Positions 46,090 through 55,188 of a stretch of DNA of 64,000 nt are shown here, in pieces. The notes beneath the pieces are model-generated. The model made no database searches, was not told the origin of the DNA, and worked only from the letters and a program-made list of their open reading frames with translations. Where the stretch lies: assembly GCF_035975855.1 (NCBI RefSeq), contig NZ_CP109055.1, forward strand, positions 9,796,001-9,860,000. Direction: 5' to 3'. The translations under genes were made by a program, and so were the position numbers. Position 1 is the stretch's first letter. Every line of letters starts with the position of its first letter. The stretch comes from Streptomyces sp. NBC_01304 (GTDB lineage: Bacteria > Actinomycetota > Actinomycetes > Streptomycetales > Streptomycetaceae).

Positions 46090-47397
46090 CTAGCTGCGCC
46101 CCTCCAGATGCACCGGCAGCGACTCCACCCCATACACGATCGACAGCTTCCGGAAGGCCAGATCCGCCTCCGCCCCCGCAAGCCGCATCTCGGGAAAGCG
46201 CCGCACCAACGCCGGGAACGCCGCCCGCAGTTCCATCCGCGCCAGCTCCGCCCCGATGCACCGGTGTATGCCGTAGCCGAAGGCGAGGTGCCCGGAGGAC
46301 TTGCGGTGCGGGTCGAAGTCGCCCTCGTCGCCGGTGAGGACCTCGTCCCGGTCGGCGGCGCTCAGCGAGCAAAGGACCATGTCGCCCTTGGGTATGAGCA
46401 CCCCGGCGACCTCGATGTCCTCCTTGGCGAAGCGGGGGAACGCCAGCTGCACCACGGTCAGGTAGCGCAGCGCCTCCTCGACGAAGACGTTCACCGTGTC
46501 GGAGTCGGGTTCCGCGTCACGTATGAGGGCGAAGGTCTCCGGGTCCTTCAGGAGCAGCAGCGCGCCGAGCGCCAGCATGCTCGCGGTCGTCTCGAAGCCG
46601 CCGGTCAGCACCCCGTCGGCGAGGCCGGCGAGTTCGTCGTCGCCTATGGAGTCCCCGTGCTCCTTGACGATCATGCCGAGCAGTCCGTCGCCGGGGTTCT
46701 CCCGCTGCTTCTTGACGACGTCCCGGAAGTAGTCGAGCGAGTCCGAGGTCGCACCGAACGCGGCGACCGCGCCGTCCGACAGGTCGAAGCGCGCCATGCT
46801 GAGGCGCTGGAAGTCGTCGCGGTCCTCGTACGGCACCCCGAGCAGCTCGCAGATCGTCAGCGACGGGATGGGCAGCGCGAACGCCTCCACCAGGTCCACC
46901 GGACCCGGCGCCTTCGCCATCGCGTCGAGCCGCTCCTCGATGATCGCGTCGATGCGCGGCGTGAGCCTGCGCAGCCGCCGCATGGTGAACTCCGGCGTCA
47001 GGATGCGCCGAAGCCGCGTGTGCACCGGCGGGTCCGCGAAGCCCAGACCACCCGGGTTGTGCTCCTCGCCGAGGCCGGCGTTGCCCGCGAGGTTGGTGAA
47101 GTCCGTGCTGAACCCGTCCGTGGCGGCGAGCACTTCCTTCACCTCGTCGTACCCGGTGACCACCCAGGCGTCGAGGGCGAACGGCAGCGGCACCTTGGAG
47201 ACCGGCGTCGTGCGCCGCGCCTCGGCCAGCTCCGCCACCGGGTCGAGGCCGTCCCTGCGCAGCGGCCGCACCAGGGGTTCGGGAAGGAGCGAGATGGTGG
47301 TCGAACCGATCCCGTGCTTCTGGATCCTGGCGAGGTATTTGCGCCCGAGCCGCGCGGCGATGCGGGAACGGAGATTCGCCCTCAACGTGAGCTCCAT
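46090..47397 (-). CDS. Cytochrome P450
   Basis: 435 residues. The I-helix is GGFETTAS, the ExxR is VEEALR, and the heme loop is FGYGIHRCIGAELAR with thiolate ligand Cys380. The N-terminal 30 residues, MELTLRANLRSRIAARLGRKYLARIQ, are amphipathic and longer than usual. ATG 47397 is used; a TTG six codons upstream is possible. Substrate and redox partner are unknown. It stands between the ABC operon and a VOC protein. Confidence 0.92.
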   Translation of the reverse strand: MELTLRANLRSRIAARLGRKYLARIQKHGIGSTTISLLPEPLVRPLRRDGLDPVAELAEARRTTPVSKVPLPFALDAWVVTGYDEVKEVLAATDGFSTDFTNLAGNAGLGEEHNPGGLGFADPPVHTRLRRILTPEFTMRRLRRLTPRIDAIIEERLDAMAKAPGPVDLVEAFALPIPSLTICELLGVPYEDRDDFQRLSMARFDLSDGAVAAFGATSDSLDYFRDVVKKQRENPGDGLLGMIVKEHGDSIGDDELAGLADGVLTGGFETTASMLALGALLLLKDPETFALIRDAEPDSDTVNVFVEEALRYLTVVQLAFPRFAKEDIEVAGVLIPKGDMVLCSLSAADRDEVLTGDEGDFDPHRKSSGHLAFGYGIHRCIGAELARMELRAAFPALVRRFPEMRLAGAEADLAFRKLSIVYGVESLPVHLEGRS

Positions 47398-47533
47398 GGG
47401 TTGTCGTACAGCCAACCGCTAACAGGGCTGTGCGGTCGTGGCGGAGCGGTCAGCATAAGGTGCCGGGTGATCGGCGTGTCGACCGAGGTCAGGGGTTTGT
47501 GCCGGTCACGGCACGCACGTCCGTTTTTCCCGG

Positions 47534-47920
47534 TCAGGGACGGTAGCGCAGCGGATGCTCCGCGGGCACCTCGACGAGGACGATCTCGACGCCGTCGGGG
47601 TCGGAGATCCACATCTCCAGTAGACCCCAGGGTTCGAGTGTTGGCTCCCGCAGCACGGGGACGTCCCGCGCGCGCAGCTCCTCGTACGCCGCCGCGAGGT
47701 TCGCCACCTGGAGCCAGAGCCGCATTCCGGCCTCGGGCGGGGCCGGGGCCCGCCCGGACACCTCCAGGAACCCGCCGCCGAGGAAATAGACGGTGCCCCG
47801 CTCCGGCCCGGTGCCGAACTCGCGGTACACGGCGAGCCCCAGCGCCTCGCCGTAGAAGGCGCGGCTGCGGTCCGGGTCGACGGGGCGCAGGAGCGTACGA
47901 CTGCTCAGTACGTGAACCAT
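47534..47920 (-). CDS. VOC (glyoxalase/bleomycin resistance) family protein
   Basis: 128 residues with the two beta-alpha-beta-beta-beta modules of the family: LRPVDPDRSRAFYGEALGLAVY at the start and WGLLEMWISDPDGVEIVLVEVP at the end, the latter holding the metal-ligand Glu. The function could be dioxygenase, lyase or sequestration. It is upstream of the P450 on the same strand, 137 bases away. Confidence 0.85.
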   Translation of the reverse strand: MVHVLSSRTLLRPVDPDRSRAFYGEALGLAVYREFGTGPERGTVYFLGGGFLEVSGRAPAPPEAGMRLWLQVANLAAAYEELRARDVPVLREPTLEPWGLLEMWISDPDGVEIVLVEVPAEHPLRYRP

Positions 47921-48029
47921 CGGACCATGGTCCCGGACTCAGGGGTCCCGTGGACATACCAGGGCCCCCATGAGCGGCGCTAGGCTCGTCGGGCCACCCT
48001 CGCTCCAGCGATCGAAAGGCCGCGCCGCC

Positions 48030-48581
48030 ATGGACACCGCCCCCGCCACCCCCGAACTCTCCTTCCGCGACGCCACGGACGCCGACACCGAGGTGGACGC
48101 CCTCGTCGCACTCATCGAGTCGGCCTACCGCGGTGATTCGAGCCGGACCGGGTGGACCACGGAGGCGGACATCCTCCAGGGCCAGCGCACCGATGCCGAG
48201 GCCGTACGCGAGGCGGTCAAGCAGGAGGACAGCCGGCTGCTCACCGTGTGGCAGGGCGGCGAGCTCGTCGCCTGCTGCCGGGTGGAGCACCGCGGCGGGG
48301 CCGGCTATTTCGGGATGTTCGCGGTCCGGCCCGCCCTGCAGGGCGCCGGCCTCGGCAAGGTGATCATCGCGGAGGCGGAGCGCCGGGTCCGTGCCGAGTG
48401 GGGCGTGCGCGAGATGCACATGACGGTGATCTCGCTACGTAACGACCTGATCGCCTACTACGAGCGGCGCGGCTACCGCCGTACGGGACAGATGGTCCCG
48501 TTCCCGTACGGCGACGAGCGCTTCGGTGTGCCGCTGCGCGACGACCTGCAGTTCGAGCTGCTGGTCAAGCCGCTCGACTGA
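48030..48581 (+). CDS. GNAT family N-acetyltransferase
   Basis: 183 residues. The motif A region is GYFGMFAVRPALQGAGLGKVIIAEAERRVR (acetyl-CoA loop Q-G-A-G-L-G), followed by MHMTVISLRNDLIAYYERRGYRRTG. A long C-terminal tail, FPYGDERFGVPLRDDLQFELLVKPLD, fits a common Streptomyces GNAT subgroup. The substrate is unknown. It is convergent with the GDPD gene 6 bases away. Confidence 0.87.
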   Translation: MDTAPATPELSFRDATDADTEVDALVALIESAYRGDSSRTGWTTEADILQGQRTDAEAVREAVKQEDSRLLTVWQGGELVACCRVEHRGGAGYFGMFAVRPALQGAGLGKVIIAEAERRVRAEWGVREMHMTVISLRNDLIAYYERRGYRRTGQMVPFPYGDERFGVPLRDDLQFELLVKPLD

Positions 48582-48587
48582 GGAGGG

Positions 48588-49271
48588 TCAGGCGGTGAAG
48601 CGGCCGGTCCGCTTGATCTCCGGGTAGTCGGTGGTGGCCCCGTCCAGCTCCAGGGCACGGACCAGGCGCAGGTGCTCCTGGGTGTTGACGACCCAGCCGA
48701 TGATCCGCAGGTCGGCCTTGCGGGCCGCCTCGACGACTTCCAGGGTGATGCGGCGGATGTTGAGGACCAGGGTGGTGGCGCCCACCGCCGTCGCCCGCTC
48801 CACGACGTCCGTGCCGTAACGGCTGGCGACCAGCGCGGTGCGTACGCCCGGCACCAGACGGCTGATCTCCCCGAGGGCCTCGTCGTGGAACGAGAGCACC
48901 TCCACGCGGGCGACCAGGTCGCGGCGGTGCATCACCTCGGCCAGCGCCCTGGCGGCGGCCACGTCCTTGATCTCCGCCTGCAGCGGGCGCCTGACGGCGT
49001 CCAGGACCTCCTCGAAGACGGGGATGCGCTCGCCGCGCCCGGCGTCCAGCTCGCGCAGCTCGGAGAGGGTCTTCTCGGCAATCGGGCCCTTGCCGTCGGT
49101 GGTGCGGTCCACTTGTGCGTCGTGCATGACGACGAGCGCGCCGTCCTTGCTCAGGTGCAGGTCGAGTTCGATGAGGTCGAGGCCCGCCCGTTCCGCGGCG
49201 ATGAAGGAACGGAGGGTGTTCTCGGGCTCGATGCCCATGACCCCGCGATGACCGATGGTGAGGAAGTTCAA
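48588..49271 (-). CDS. Glycerophosphodiester phosphodiesterase
   Basis: 227 residues. The GDPD catalytic motif is at the start: IGHRGVMGIEPENTL, then IELDLHLSKDGALVVMHDAQVDRTTDG, with His, Glu, Asp and His all present. It hydrolyses glycerophosphodiesters to sn-glycerol-3-phosphate and an alcohol. The only start that keeps the HRG motif is TTG at 49271: an in-frame TGA lies two codons upstream, and the next ATG is past the motif. There is no signal peptide, so it is cytoplasmic. Confidence 0.9.
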   Translation of the reverse strand: MNFLTIGHRGVMGIEPENTLRSFIAAERAGLDLIELDLHLSKDGALVVMHDAQVDRTTDGKGPIAEKTLSELRELDAGRGERIPVFEEVLDAVRRPLQAEIKDVAAARALAEVMHRRDLVARVEVLSFHDEALGEISRLVPGVRTALVASRYGTDVVERATAVGATTLVLNIRRITLEVVEAARKADLRIIGWVVNTQEHLRLVRALELDGATTDYPEIKRTGRFTA

Positions 49272-49356
49272 GGTTCACTCGCTTCCGTCGACGGCGGCTC
49301 CCCGCGCGGTGCGGTCCCTGCGCCACGCGGACAAGGCCGCAGCCTAATGGTCCCGG

Positions 49357-49479
49357 TCAGCGATGGACCCGCACCGAACCGGTGGATTCCGAGGAAGCGG
49401 AGCGCTCCGCTCGGGCCCCGACGATGCCGAGGATCAACCCGGTGATGACGGCGGCGACAAGGACGGCACGGGTGCTCAA
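49357..49479 (-). CDS. Very small membrane protein (40 aa)
   Basis: From a TTG start at 49479, preceded by GGAG, it reads MSTRAVLVAAVITGLILGIVGAR and ends in a polar STGSVRVHR tail. It is one hydrophobic helix followed by a short cytoplasmic tail. The hydrophobic helix and the codon pattern argue for a real gene, but nothing is known of it. It lies 86 bases upstream of the GDPD start on the same strand. The start codon is uncertain. Confidence 0.45.
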   Translation of the reverse strand: MSTRAVLVAAVITGLILGIVGARAERSASSESTGSVRVHR

Positions 49480-49595
49480 CTCGACACTGCTCCAACTGGC
49501 GGACGGCAACGGACCCCGCCCGTCCTACCGTTCCGGGCACCCGGCCCGCGAGCTTCTTCACTCGTGCGTGGGCGCGTCAGGCAAGGATTGACGCG

Positions 49596-49647
49596 CCCCG
49601 CAAGGGGCGCGGGGAACTGCGCGCCCAGCCACCGACGGCCCGCAGAT
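49596..49647. repeat. Streptomyces extragenic palindromic repeat, copy 1
   Basis: CCCCGCAAGGGGCGCGGGGA and the following AACTGCGCGCCC...CACCGACGGCCCGCAG form a repeat that recurs at 49701. The first part is a hairpin (CCCCGCAAGGGG region). Such dispersed repeats are familiar between Streptomyces genes. The gene-free stretch here is 49480-49821. Confidence 0.75.
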
Positions 49648-49700
49648 TCTGAACCGTCCTGCCGGTGGCGCGGGCTCTGAAACCGGCAGCCGCCGAGAGG

Positions 49701-49752
49701 CCCCGCAAGGGGCGCGGGGAACTGCGCGCCCGGCCACCGACGGCCCGCAGAT
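49701..49752. repeat. Streptomyces extragenic palindromic repeat, copy 2
   Basis: A second copy, with one base difference, of the repeat at 49596, in the same orientation 105 bp further on. It may act as the terminator for the PadR gene on the minus strand. Confidence 0.75.
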
Positions 49753-49821
49753 CCGCCATGGCCTGCGGGCGCCCCGCTGACCCCGCACCAGGCCTTCCAG
49801 CGAAGCGCTCACGCGGAGCGG

Positions 49822-50424
49822 TCAGCCCAGCTCGTCCAGATCCGCCAGCATCCCCTCACCGAGCTCCAGCTCCGAGAGGAGCCGCCGCTCGCTCCAGCGC
49901 AGCGCGATCTGCGGATGGCTCCAGGCCTCGACGCCCCCGGCCTGCGCGAGCGCGTCGCGTACCTCCTTCAACTCGCCCTTCGTGCGCGCCAGATGCTCCG
50001 TCACCAGCGCCCGCAGATCCTCCGGCGCCGCCAGATGCCCGAGCCACACCCGCAACAGCAGCGGATGCTTGAGCACCGGGGCGCCCACGTCCTGCCCCGA
50101 CCCGGCCCAGGCGGCGAGTGCCGCACGTCCCTCATCGGTGATCGCGTACGTCCGCTTGGTGCGCGGTGCCTCCGGGCCCGAGCGGCGCGAGGTCGCGTAG
50201 CCCAGGGACTCCAGGCGGCGCAGCTCGGCGTAGATCTGGCTGATGGCGGGCGACCAGTAGAAGAACCGCAGCGAGGCGTCCGCCCACTTCTTCAGCTCGT
50301 ACCCGGTCCGCTCGCCGGGGAAGGAGAGCAGGCCGAGCACGGCCCACGCGGTCTGCGGAAGACCGGCCCCCGGGCCGTCCCCGCCGTCGGCGTCCTGGCG
50401 CTGTGCTGTCCGGCGATCACTCAT
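49822..50424 (-). CDS. PadR family transcriptional regulator
   Basis: 200 residues. The PadR winged helix is at about 25-100 (AWAVLGLLSFPGERTGYELKKWADASLRFFYWSPAISQIYAELRRLESLGY, then RTKRTYAITDEGRAALAAW). The C-terminal helical Vir_act_alpha_C-type region follows. It is divergent from the flavin-dependent oxidoreductase gene. A symmetric stretch around GACTAGTCATATG at about 50511-50523 in the shared region is a likely operator. Confidence 0.9.
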   Translation of the reverse strand: MSDRRTAQRQDADGGDGPGAGLPQTAWAVLGLLSFPGERTGYELKKWADASLRFFYWSPAISQIYAELRRLESLGYATSRRSGPEAPRTKRTYAITDEGRAALAAWAGSGQDVGAPVLKHPLLLRVWLGHLAAPEDLRALVTEHLARTKGELKEVRDALAQAGGVEAWSHPQIALRWSERRLLSELELGEGMLADLDELG

Positions 50425-50579
50425 GGCCGCATTGAAGGCGGGCGGACACGGCCCGCGCAATCCCCTTCGCCACATCTCTTGCCGCATCTCTTGCCACTTC
50501 GAGATCTGACGACTAGTCATATGGCTAATTGAAATAAAGCGCGGAACCCGCATGCGACCCCCAACTCCCAGGAGGCACC

Positions 50580-51755
50580 GTGAAGTTCTCGGTCATCTTC
50601 GAGGCCCAGCTGACCGATCCGACCGTCGAGCGCGAGCACCAGGTCATCCGGGACAGCGTCGAACAGGCGATACTCGCCGAACAGATGGGCTTCGACCGGA
50701 TCTGGGCGGTCGAGCACCACTCCCTCAAGTGGTACGCGCACATGAGTGCCCCGGAGATCTTCCTGACCTGGGTCGCGGCGAAGACCAGCACGATCCGCAT
50801 AGGCCACGGCGTGGTCTGCATGCCGTTCAAGTTCAACCACCCCGCGCGCGTGGCCGAACGGGCCGCCATGCTCGACCTGCTCTCCGGCGGCCGTCTCGAC
50901 CTGGGCGCGGGCCGCGGCGGCACCGCGCAGGAGACCTCGCTGTGCGGCGTCGACAAGGAGCGCACGACCCAGGAGGTCGAAGAGGCGCTGCGGATCATCG
51001 GCAAGGCCTGGCAGGAGGACGAGCTCGAGTACCACGGCGAGCTCATCGACATCGACCCGCACCCGATCCTGCCCCGCCCGAAGCAGACCCCGCACCCCCC
51101 GCTGTTCCTGGCCTGCAGTCGCACCGAAACCCTCACCCAGGCCGCCGACTTCGGCATCGGCGCCCTCGTGATGGGCTTCGCGGGCCCCGAGTCGATCACC
51201 GAGATGCGCACCGCCTACGACGCCTCGATCGCGGCCCGTACCGGAGAGCGGCTCGTCTCCTCTGTCATCAACGACCACTTCTCCGTACTCTGTCCGACGA
51301 TCGTGCTCGACGACCGTGACGAGGCGCAGCGCATCGGGATCCGAGGCCAGCGGTTCTTCGCCCAGTCCATCGGCCACTGGTACGGCGGCGCCGGCATCCC
51401 GGACGAGGCCGTCGTGGAGGGCACGGACGAGGCCGCCGAGATGCGCAAGGCCGCCGAGCAGACGGTCGCGCGGCTGCACGAGCACAACATTCCGGTACGC
51501 CCCACCTCGACCGCCACCTTCAACGCGGACCACGCCTACGGCACCGCCGATGACGCCATCGCCTACGTCGAGCAGCTCAGGGACGCGGGCGCCGACGAGA
51601 TCATGTGCCTGATCCAGATGGGCACGGTGCCGCAGGAGGCCTGCCTGGAGACGATCCGGCAGTGGGGCGAGAAGGTCATCCCGCATTTCCGGGGCGACTC
51701 GCACTCCCGCAACGACTCGCACTCCCGTAACGAGCAGGAGGAGCAAGCCCGATGA
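50580..51755 (+). CDS. LLM-class flavin-dependent oxidoreductase (luciferase-like monooxygenase)
   Basis: 391 residues. It has the bacterial luciferase fold signature: AEQMGFDRIWAVEHHSLKWY, IRIGHGVVCMPFKFNHPARVAERAAMLDLLSGGRLDLGAGRGG, and PPLFLACSRTETL. It uses reduced flavin and oxygen. The GTG start follows GGAGGCACC. The C-terminus has a repeated DSHSRN DSHSRN tail from a 24-bp duplication just before the stop. It overlaps the esterase gene by 4 bases, and both are probably under PadR control. Confidence 0.9.
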   Translation: MKFSVIFEAQLTDPTVEREHQVIRDSVEQAILAEQMGFDRIWAVEHHSLKWYAHMSAPEIFLTWVAAKTSTIRIGHGVVCMPFKFNHPARVAERAAMLDLLSGGRLDLGAGRGGTAQETSLCGVDKERTTQEVEEALRIIGKAWQEDELEYHGELIDIDPHPILPRPKQTPHPPLFLACSRTETLTQAADFGIGALVMGFAGPESITEMRTAYDASIAARTGERLVSSVINDHFSVLCPTIVLDDRDEAQRIGIRGQRFFAQSIGHWYGGAGIPDEAVVEGTDEAAEMRKAAEQTVARLHEHNIPVRPTSTATFNADHAYGTADDAIAYVEQLRDAGADEIMCLIQMGTVPQEACLETIRQWGEKVIPHFRGDSHSRNDSHSRNEQEEQAR

Positions 51756-52909
51756 GCCTGGAAGCCGACCCCGCGACACCCGGCGAAGCCGCCCCGGTGG
51801 TTCCCGCCGAAGCCGCAGCCGCCCCCGCGAAGCCCGCCGAAGCCGCCCCCGCGACACCGGCCGGAGCCGCAGCCGCCCCCGCGAAGCCCGCCGAAGCCGC
51901 CCCTCCGCCGCCCGGCGCACCCGACCGCCTGACCCCCGAAGCCCGCGCCATGGTCGACCTCTTGACCTCCGTCTTCCCCGACCTCGGCGGCACGGTCACG
52001 GACGCCGCCGAGGCCCGCCGCGTCCTCGCCGCCACCCCCGAGCCCCCGTGGGAGCCGACCGCGGTCGGCTCCGTGGAGGACCGCACCATCCCCGGCCCCG
52101 AAGGGGCGCCCGAGATACCGGTGCGGATCTACCTGCCCGACCCCGCCGAGGCCACCGGCCCACGGCCGACCGTCGTCTTCTACCACGGCGGCGGCTGGGC
52201 GATCTGCGACCTGGAGACCCACGACGGCACGGCCCGCGCGCTCTGCCGGGGCGCCGGCGCGGCGGTCGTCTCGGTCGACTACCGGCTCGCCCCGGAGAAC
52301 CCCTTCCCGGCGGCCGTCGACGACGCGGACGCCGCCTTCCGCTGGGCCGCGGCCCACGTGGCCGAGCTCGGCGGCGACCTGCACGCCCTGGTCGTCGCGG
52401 GCGACAGCGCCGGCGGCAACCTCGCTGCCGTCACCGCCCAGAGCGCCCGCGACCGGGGAGGGCCGGCGCCGGCCCTGCAGGTGCTCATTTACCCCGCCGT
52501 CGACCTGGTGCAGCAGTGGCCCTCGTACGAGACGAACGGGACCGGGTTCTTCCTGTCCACCCCGCACATGCAGTGGTTCGCGGCGCAATACCTGGGCGAC
52601 CCGGCGGCAGACCGCACCGACCCCCGCGTTTCGCCCCTGCGCGGTGACCTCACCGGCCTGCCGCCCGCACACATCGTGACGGCCGGCTGTGACCCGCTGT
52701 GCGACGAGGGCCGGGCTTACGCGGCGAAACTGCGCGAGGCCGGAGTGACGGTCACGGAGGGGCACTTCCCGGGGATGTTCCACGGATTCTTCGGCTTCCC
52801 GCAGGTACTGCAGGATGCGGCGACCGCAGTGGCGGAAGTGGTCGAGACTGTCGCGGCAACGGCTACCGACAGGAAAAACGGCGGTGAACCAGGGGGTAGC
52901 GCAGGATAA
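51752..52909 (+). CDS. Alpha/beta hydrolase, hormone-sensitive lipase family esterase
   Basis: 385 residues. After an Ala/Pro/Glu-rich repeat of about 50 residues (AAAAPAKPAEAAP, twice), the HSL fold is complete: oxyanion HGGGW, nucleophile elbow GDSAGGN, Asp in TAGCDPLCDEG and His in PGMFHGFFG. It is an esterase acting on acyl esters or carboxylesters. It is translationally coupled to the flavin monooxygenase, suggesting a Baeyer-Villiger-like oxidation followed by ester cleavage. The repeat arises from a duplicated GC-rich DNA unit at about 51800-51900. Confidence 0.88.
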   Translation: MSLEADPATPGEAAPVVPAEAAAAPAKPAEAAPATPAGAAAAPAKPAEAAPPPPGAPDRLTPEARAMVDLLTSVFPDLGGTVTDAAEARRVLAATPEPPWEPTAVGSVEDRTIPGPEGAPEIPVRIYLPDPAEATGPRPTVVFYHGGGWAICDLETHDGTARALCRGAGAAVVSVDYRLAPENPFPAAVDDADAAFRWAAAHVAELGGDLHALVVAGDSAGGNLAAVTAQSARDRGGPAPALQVLIYPAVDLVQQWPSYETNGTGFFLSTPHMQWFAAQYLGDPAADRTDPRVSPLRGDLTGLPPAHIVTAGCDPLCDEGRAYAAKLREAGVTVTEGHFPGMFHGFFGFPQVLQDAATAVAEVVETVAATATDRKNGGEPGGSAG

Positions 52910-52932
52910 TTTCCCGAGGCCCCTCTTGTGGC

Positions 52933-52975
52933 GGAGAACCTCGCATGCATACGGTGTCTTTACGCGAGGTTCTCC
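52933..52975 (+). promoter_or_regulatory. Perfect 12-bp inverted repeat in the DUF6421 leader
   Basis: GGAGAACCTCGC (52933-52944) and GCGAGGTTCTCC (52964-52975) pair fully across a 19-base loop, ending 15 bases before the DUF6421 start and next to its ribosome binding site. It could be a protein operator or an RNA hairpin. There is no U-run. Confidence 0.6.
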
Positions 52976-52990
52976 CGTGGAGGAAGTGTC

Positions 52991-54391
52991 ATGACGGAAA
53001 TTCTTGTGCAGGCCGCTACCGAGGAAACGATTCCTCCCGGCAGCACCCGGGTCGTGGAGCACCCGGCCTGGCCCGTGCTCAAGGATGCCGTGGAGGAGAT
53101 CAGGCCCTGGCAGTCCAAGGACGGGTCGATCGACTTCACCGCCGAGGGCGCCCCTTCCAGGTCGGTGGCCGAACTGGCCGTGGACCGGGCGATATCCGCC
53201 ATCGAGCAGCTCGCCCCGCTGCTCCCGCACAACGACGCCTACCACCGCGCGCTCGCCGCGGATCTGCGCCGCTGGGCGGACGAGGGCTTCCAGGTCCCGG
53301 ACTTCCTCGACTCGCTGCTTGCCTTCCAGCCCGCCGCGCACCGCGCCGACGGACTGCAGCACCTGGTCGTCTTCCCGATGTACACGCAGAACGGCAACCC
53401 GGACCGCAACCTCGAAGCGGTCGTCCTGCGCATGGTGTGGCCCGACTGGCTGGCCGACCTGGAGCGCACGCGCTACGACAACCCGCTCTACATCGGCATC
53501 AAGTTCGAGGACTTCACCCCGGGCTACGACACCAACTCGGCCGTCCTGTTCCCGGAGACCATCGCCGTGCGCGAGGCCCCCGAGCGCTTCAGCTGGGGCG
53601 GCATCTTCTGCGACCGCGAGGCCGCCCGCTTCCGCAAGGTCACCGAGGCCGCGGTGAGCATCCTCGGGCTCGAACTGCCCGACGACATCCGCGAGATGAT
53701 CGCCGACCAGGACCGCTGCGAGCAGGCCTTCGTGCTGTGGGACATGGTCCACGACCGCACGCACAGCCACGGCGACCTGCCCTTCGACCCGTTCATGATC
53801 AAGCAGCGCCAGCCGTTCTGGATGTACGGTCTCGAAGAGCTGCGCTGCGACCTCACCGCCTTCAAGGAGGCCGTGAAGCTGGAGGCCGAGGGCGTCGCCC
53901 AGGCCCGCGACGTGCAGTTCACGGTGCTGTTCGACCGCATGTTCCGCTTCCCGGTGACCGGTGAGCGCGTACGCAACTACGACGGCCTCGGCGGTCAGCT
54001 GCTCTTCGCCTACCTGCACAAGCACGACGTGCTGCGCTGGACCGACAACACCCTGAAGATCGACTGGGAGCGCGCCCCGCAGGTCACCAACCAGCTGTGC
54101 GCCGAGATCGAGGACCTTTACCGGGCCGGCATCGACCGCCCGAAGCTGGTCCACTGGTTCGCCGCGTACGAACTGGTCTCGACCTATCTCTCCCCGCACC
54201 CCGGATCGCGCTGGGCCAAGGGCCCCGACGCCCTGGACCTGTCGCTGCCGCCCCGGAAACTCGTCGACGAGGTGCTTCCGGACGAGTTTCCGCTGAGCAT
54301 GTTCTATGAGGCCCTTTCGAAGAAGCTCAAGAACGTGATCGCCGCGACCAAGGGCATCACCGCTTCGAACGCCGAGCGGGTGGCCGCATGA
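52991..54391 (+). CDS. DUF6421 family protein
   Basis: 466 residues, soluble. Notable conserved-looking segments are HNDAYHRALAADLRRWADEGFQVPDFLDSLLAFQP, VFPMYTQNGNPDRNLEAVVLRMVWP, VLWDMVHDRTHSHGDLPFDPFMIKQRQPFWMYGLEELRCDL and VHWFAAYELVSTYLSPHPGSRW. The HxxHSHGD region with several His, Asp and Glu could bind metal. The family function is not known to me. AGGAAG precedes the ATG. It leads the operon with an SDR and a PLP lyase. Confidence 0.85.
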   Translation: MTEILVQAATEETIPPGSTRVVEHPAWPVLKDAVEEIRPWQSKDGSIDFTAEGAPSRSVAELAVDRAISAIEQLAPLLPHNDAYHRALAADLRRWADEGFQVPDFLDSLLAFQPAAHRADGLQHLVVFPMYTQNGNPDRNLEAVVLRMVWPDWLADLERTRYDNPLYIGIKFEDFTPGYDTNSAVLFPETIAVREAPERFSWGGIFCDREAARFRKVTEAAVSILGLELPDDIREMIADQDRCEQAFVLWDMVHDRTHSHGDLPFDPFMIKQRQPFWMYGLEELRCDLTAFKEAVKLEAEGVAQARDVQFTVLFDRMFRFPVTGERVRNYDGLGGQLLFAYLHKHDVLRWTDNTLKIDWERAPQVTNQLCAEIEDLYRAGIDRPKLVHWFAAYELVSTYLSPHPGSRWAKGPDALDLSLPPRKLVDEVLPDEFPLSMFYEALSKKLKNVIAATKGITASNAERVAA

Positions 54392-54417
54392 GCCACCGTG
54401 GCACGGAGGTGAGCACG

Positions 54418-55188
54418 ATGGGTACGCAGACCGGAAACGGCGGCGCACTGAACGGCGCCGTGATCGCGGTGGCGGGTGCCGCAGGCCCCGCCGGCCGGGC
54501 CACGCTGCTCCGGCTCGCCGAGGCGGGCGCGATCGTCGTCGCCTCGGACGCGGACGCCGCACGCCTCGCGGAAGCCGTGGACGCGGCCCGCTACGCACAC
54601 GGCGGCGCGACGGTCACCGGCGACACCGTGGACCTCCTCGACCTGGCCGCGGCCCGCGACTGGGCCGCGCGCACCGAGAAGGAATTCGGCCGCATCGACG
54701 GCCTGGTCCACCTGGTCGGTGGCTGGCGCGGCTCGGCGTCCTTCGCCGAGACCGACCTCGCCGACTGGGAGCTGCTCGAAAAGCTCCTGATCCGCACCGT
54801 GCAGCACACCTCGCTGGCGTTCTACGACGGCCTGCAGCGCAGCGACCGCGGCCGCTACGTCCTGACCACCGCCGCCGGAGCGAGCAAGCCGACCGCGGGC
54901 AATGCCGCGTACGCCGCCTCCAAGGCCGCGGCCGAGGCCTGGACGCTGGCCCTGGGCGACGCCTTCCGCAAGGCCGCCAAGGCCGAGGGTGCCGAGGAGC
55001 TGTCGTCGGCGGCTGTCATCCTGGTGGTCAAGGCGTTGGTCCACGACGCGATGCGCGCGGAGCGGCCGAACGCGAAGTTCGCGGGTTTCACGGACGTCAA
55101 GGAGCTGGCCGAGGCCGTCGCCGGCGTCTGGGAGCGGCCCGCCGGGGAAGTGAACGGAACCCGTCTGTGGCTGACCGAGAAGCCGTGA
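54418..55188 (+). CDS. SDR family NAD(P)-dependent oxidoreductase
   Basis: 256 residues. The Rossmann nucleotide site is AVIAVAGAAGPAGRATLLRLAEAGA (variant of TGxxxGxG), with VHLVGGW in place of NNAG and the YAASK catalytic Tyr-Lys pair (AAYAASKAA), with Ser/Thr before. The ATG at 54418 has a strong GGAGGTGA; ATG 54388, overlapping the DUF6421 stop, is an alternative. It overlaps the next gene by 4 bases. The substrate is unknown. Confidence 0.88.
   Translation: MGTQTGNGGALNGAVIAVAGAAGPAGRATLLRLAEAGAIVVASDADAARLAEAVDAARYAHGGATVTGDTVDLLDLAAARDWAARTEKEFGRIDGLVHLVGGWRGSASFAETDLADWELLEKLLIRTVQHTSLAFYDGLQRSDRGRYVLTTAAGASKPTAGNAAYAASKAAAEAWTLALGDAFRKAAKAEGAEELSSAAVILVVKALVHDAMRAERPNAKFAGFTDVKELAEAVAGVWERPAGEVNGTRLWLTEKP

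Noticed and set aside
49596..49752. Repeats near 49.6 kb as attachment sites of an integrated element.
   Set aside because: They are of the dispersed Streptomyces type; there is no integrase, no tRNA gene and only about 100 bp between copies.
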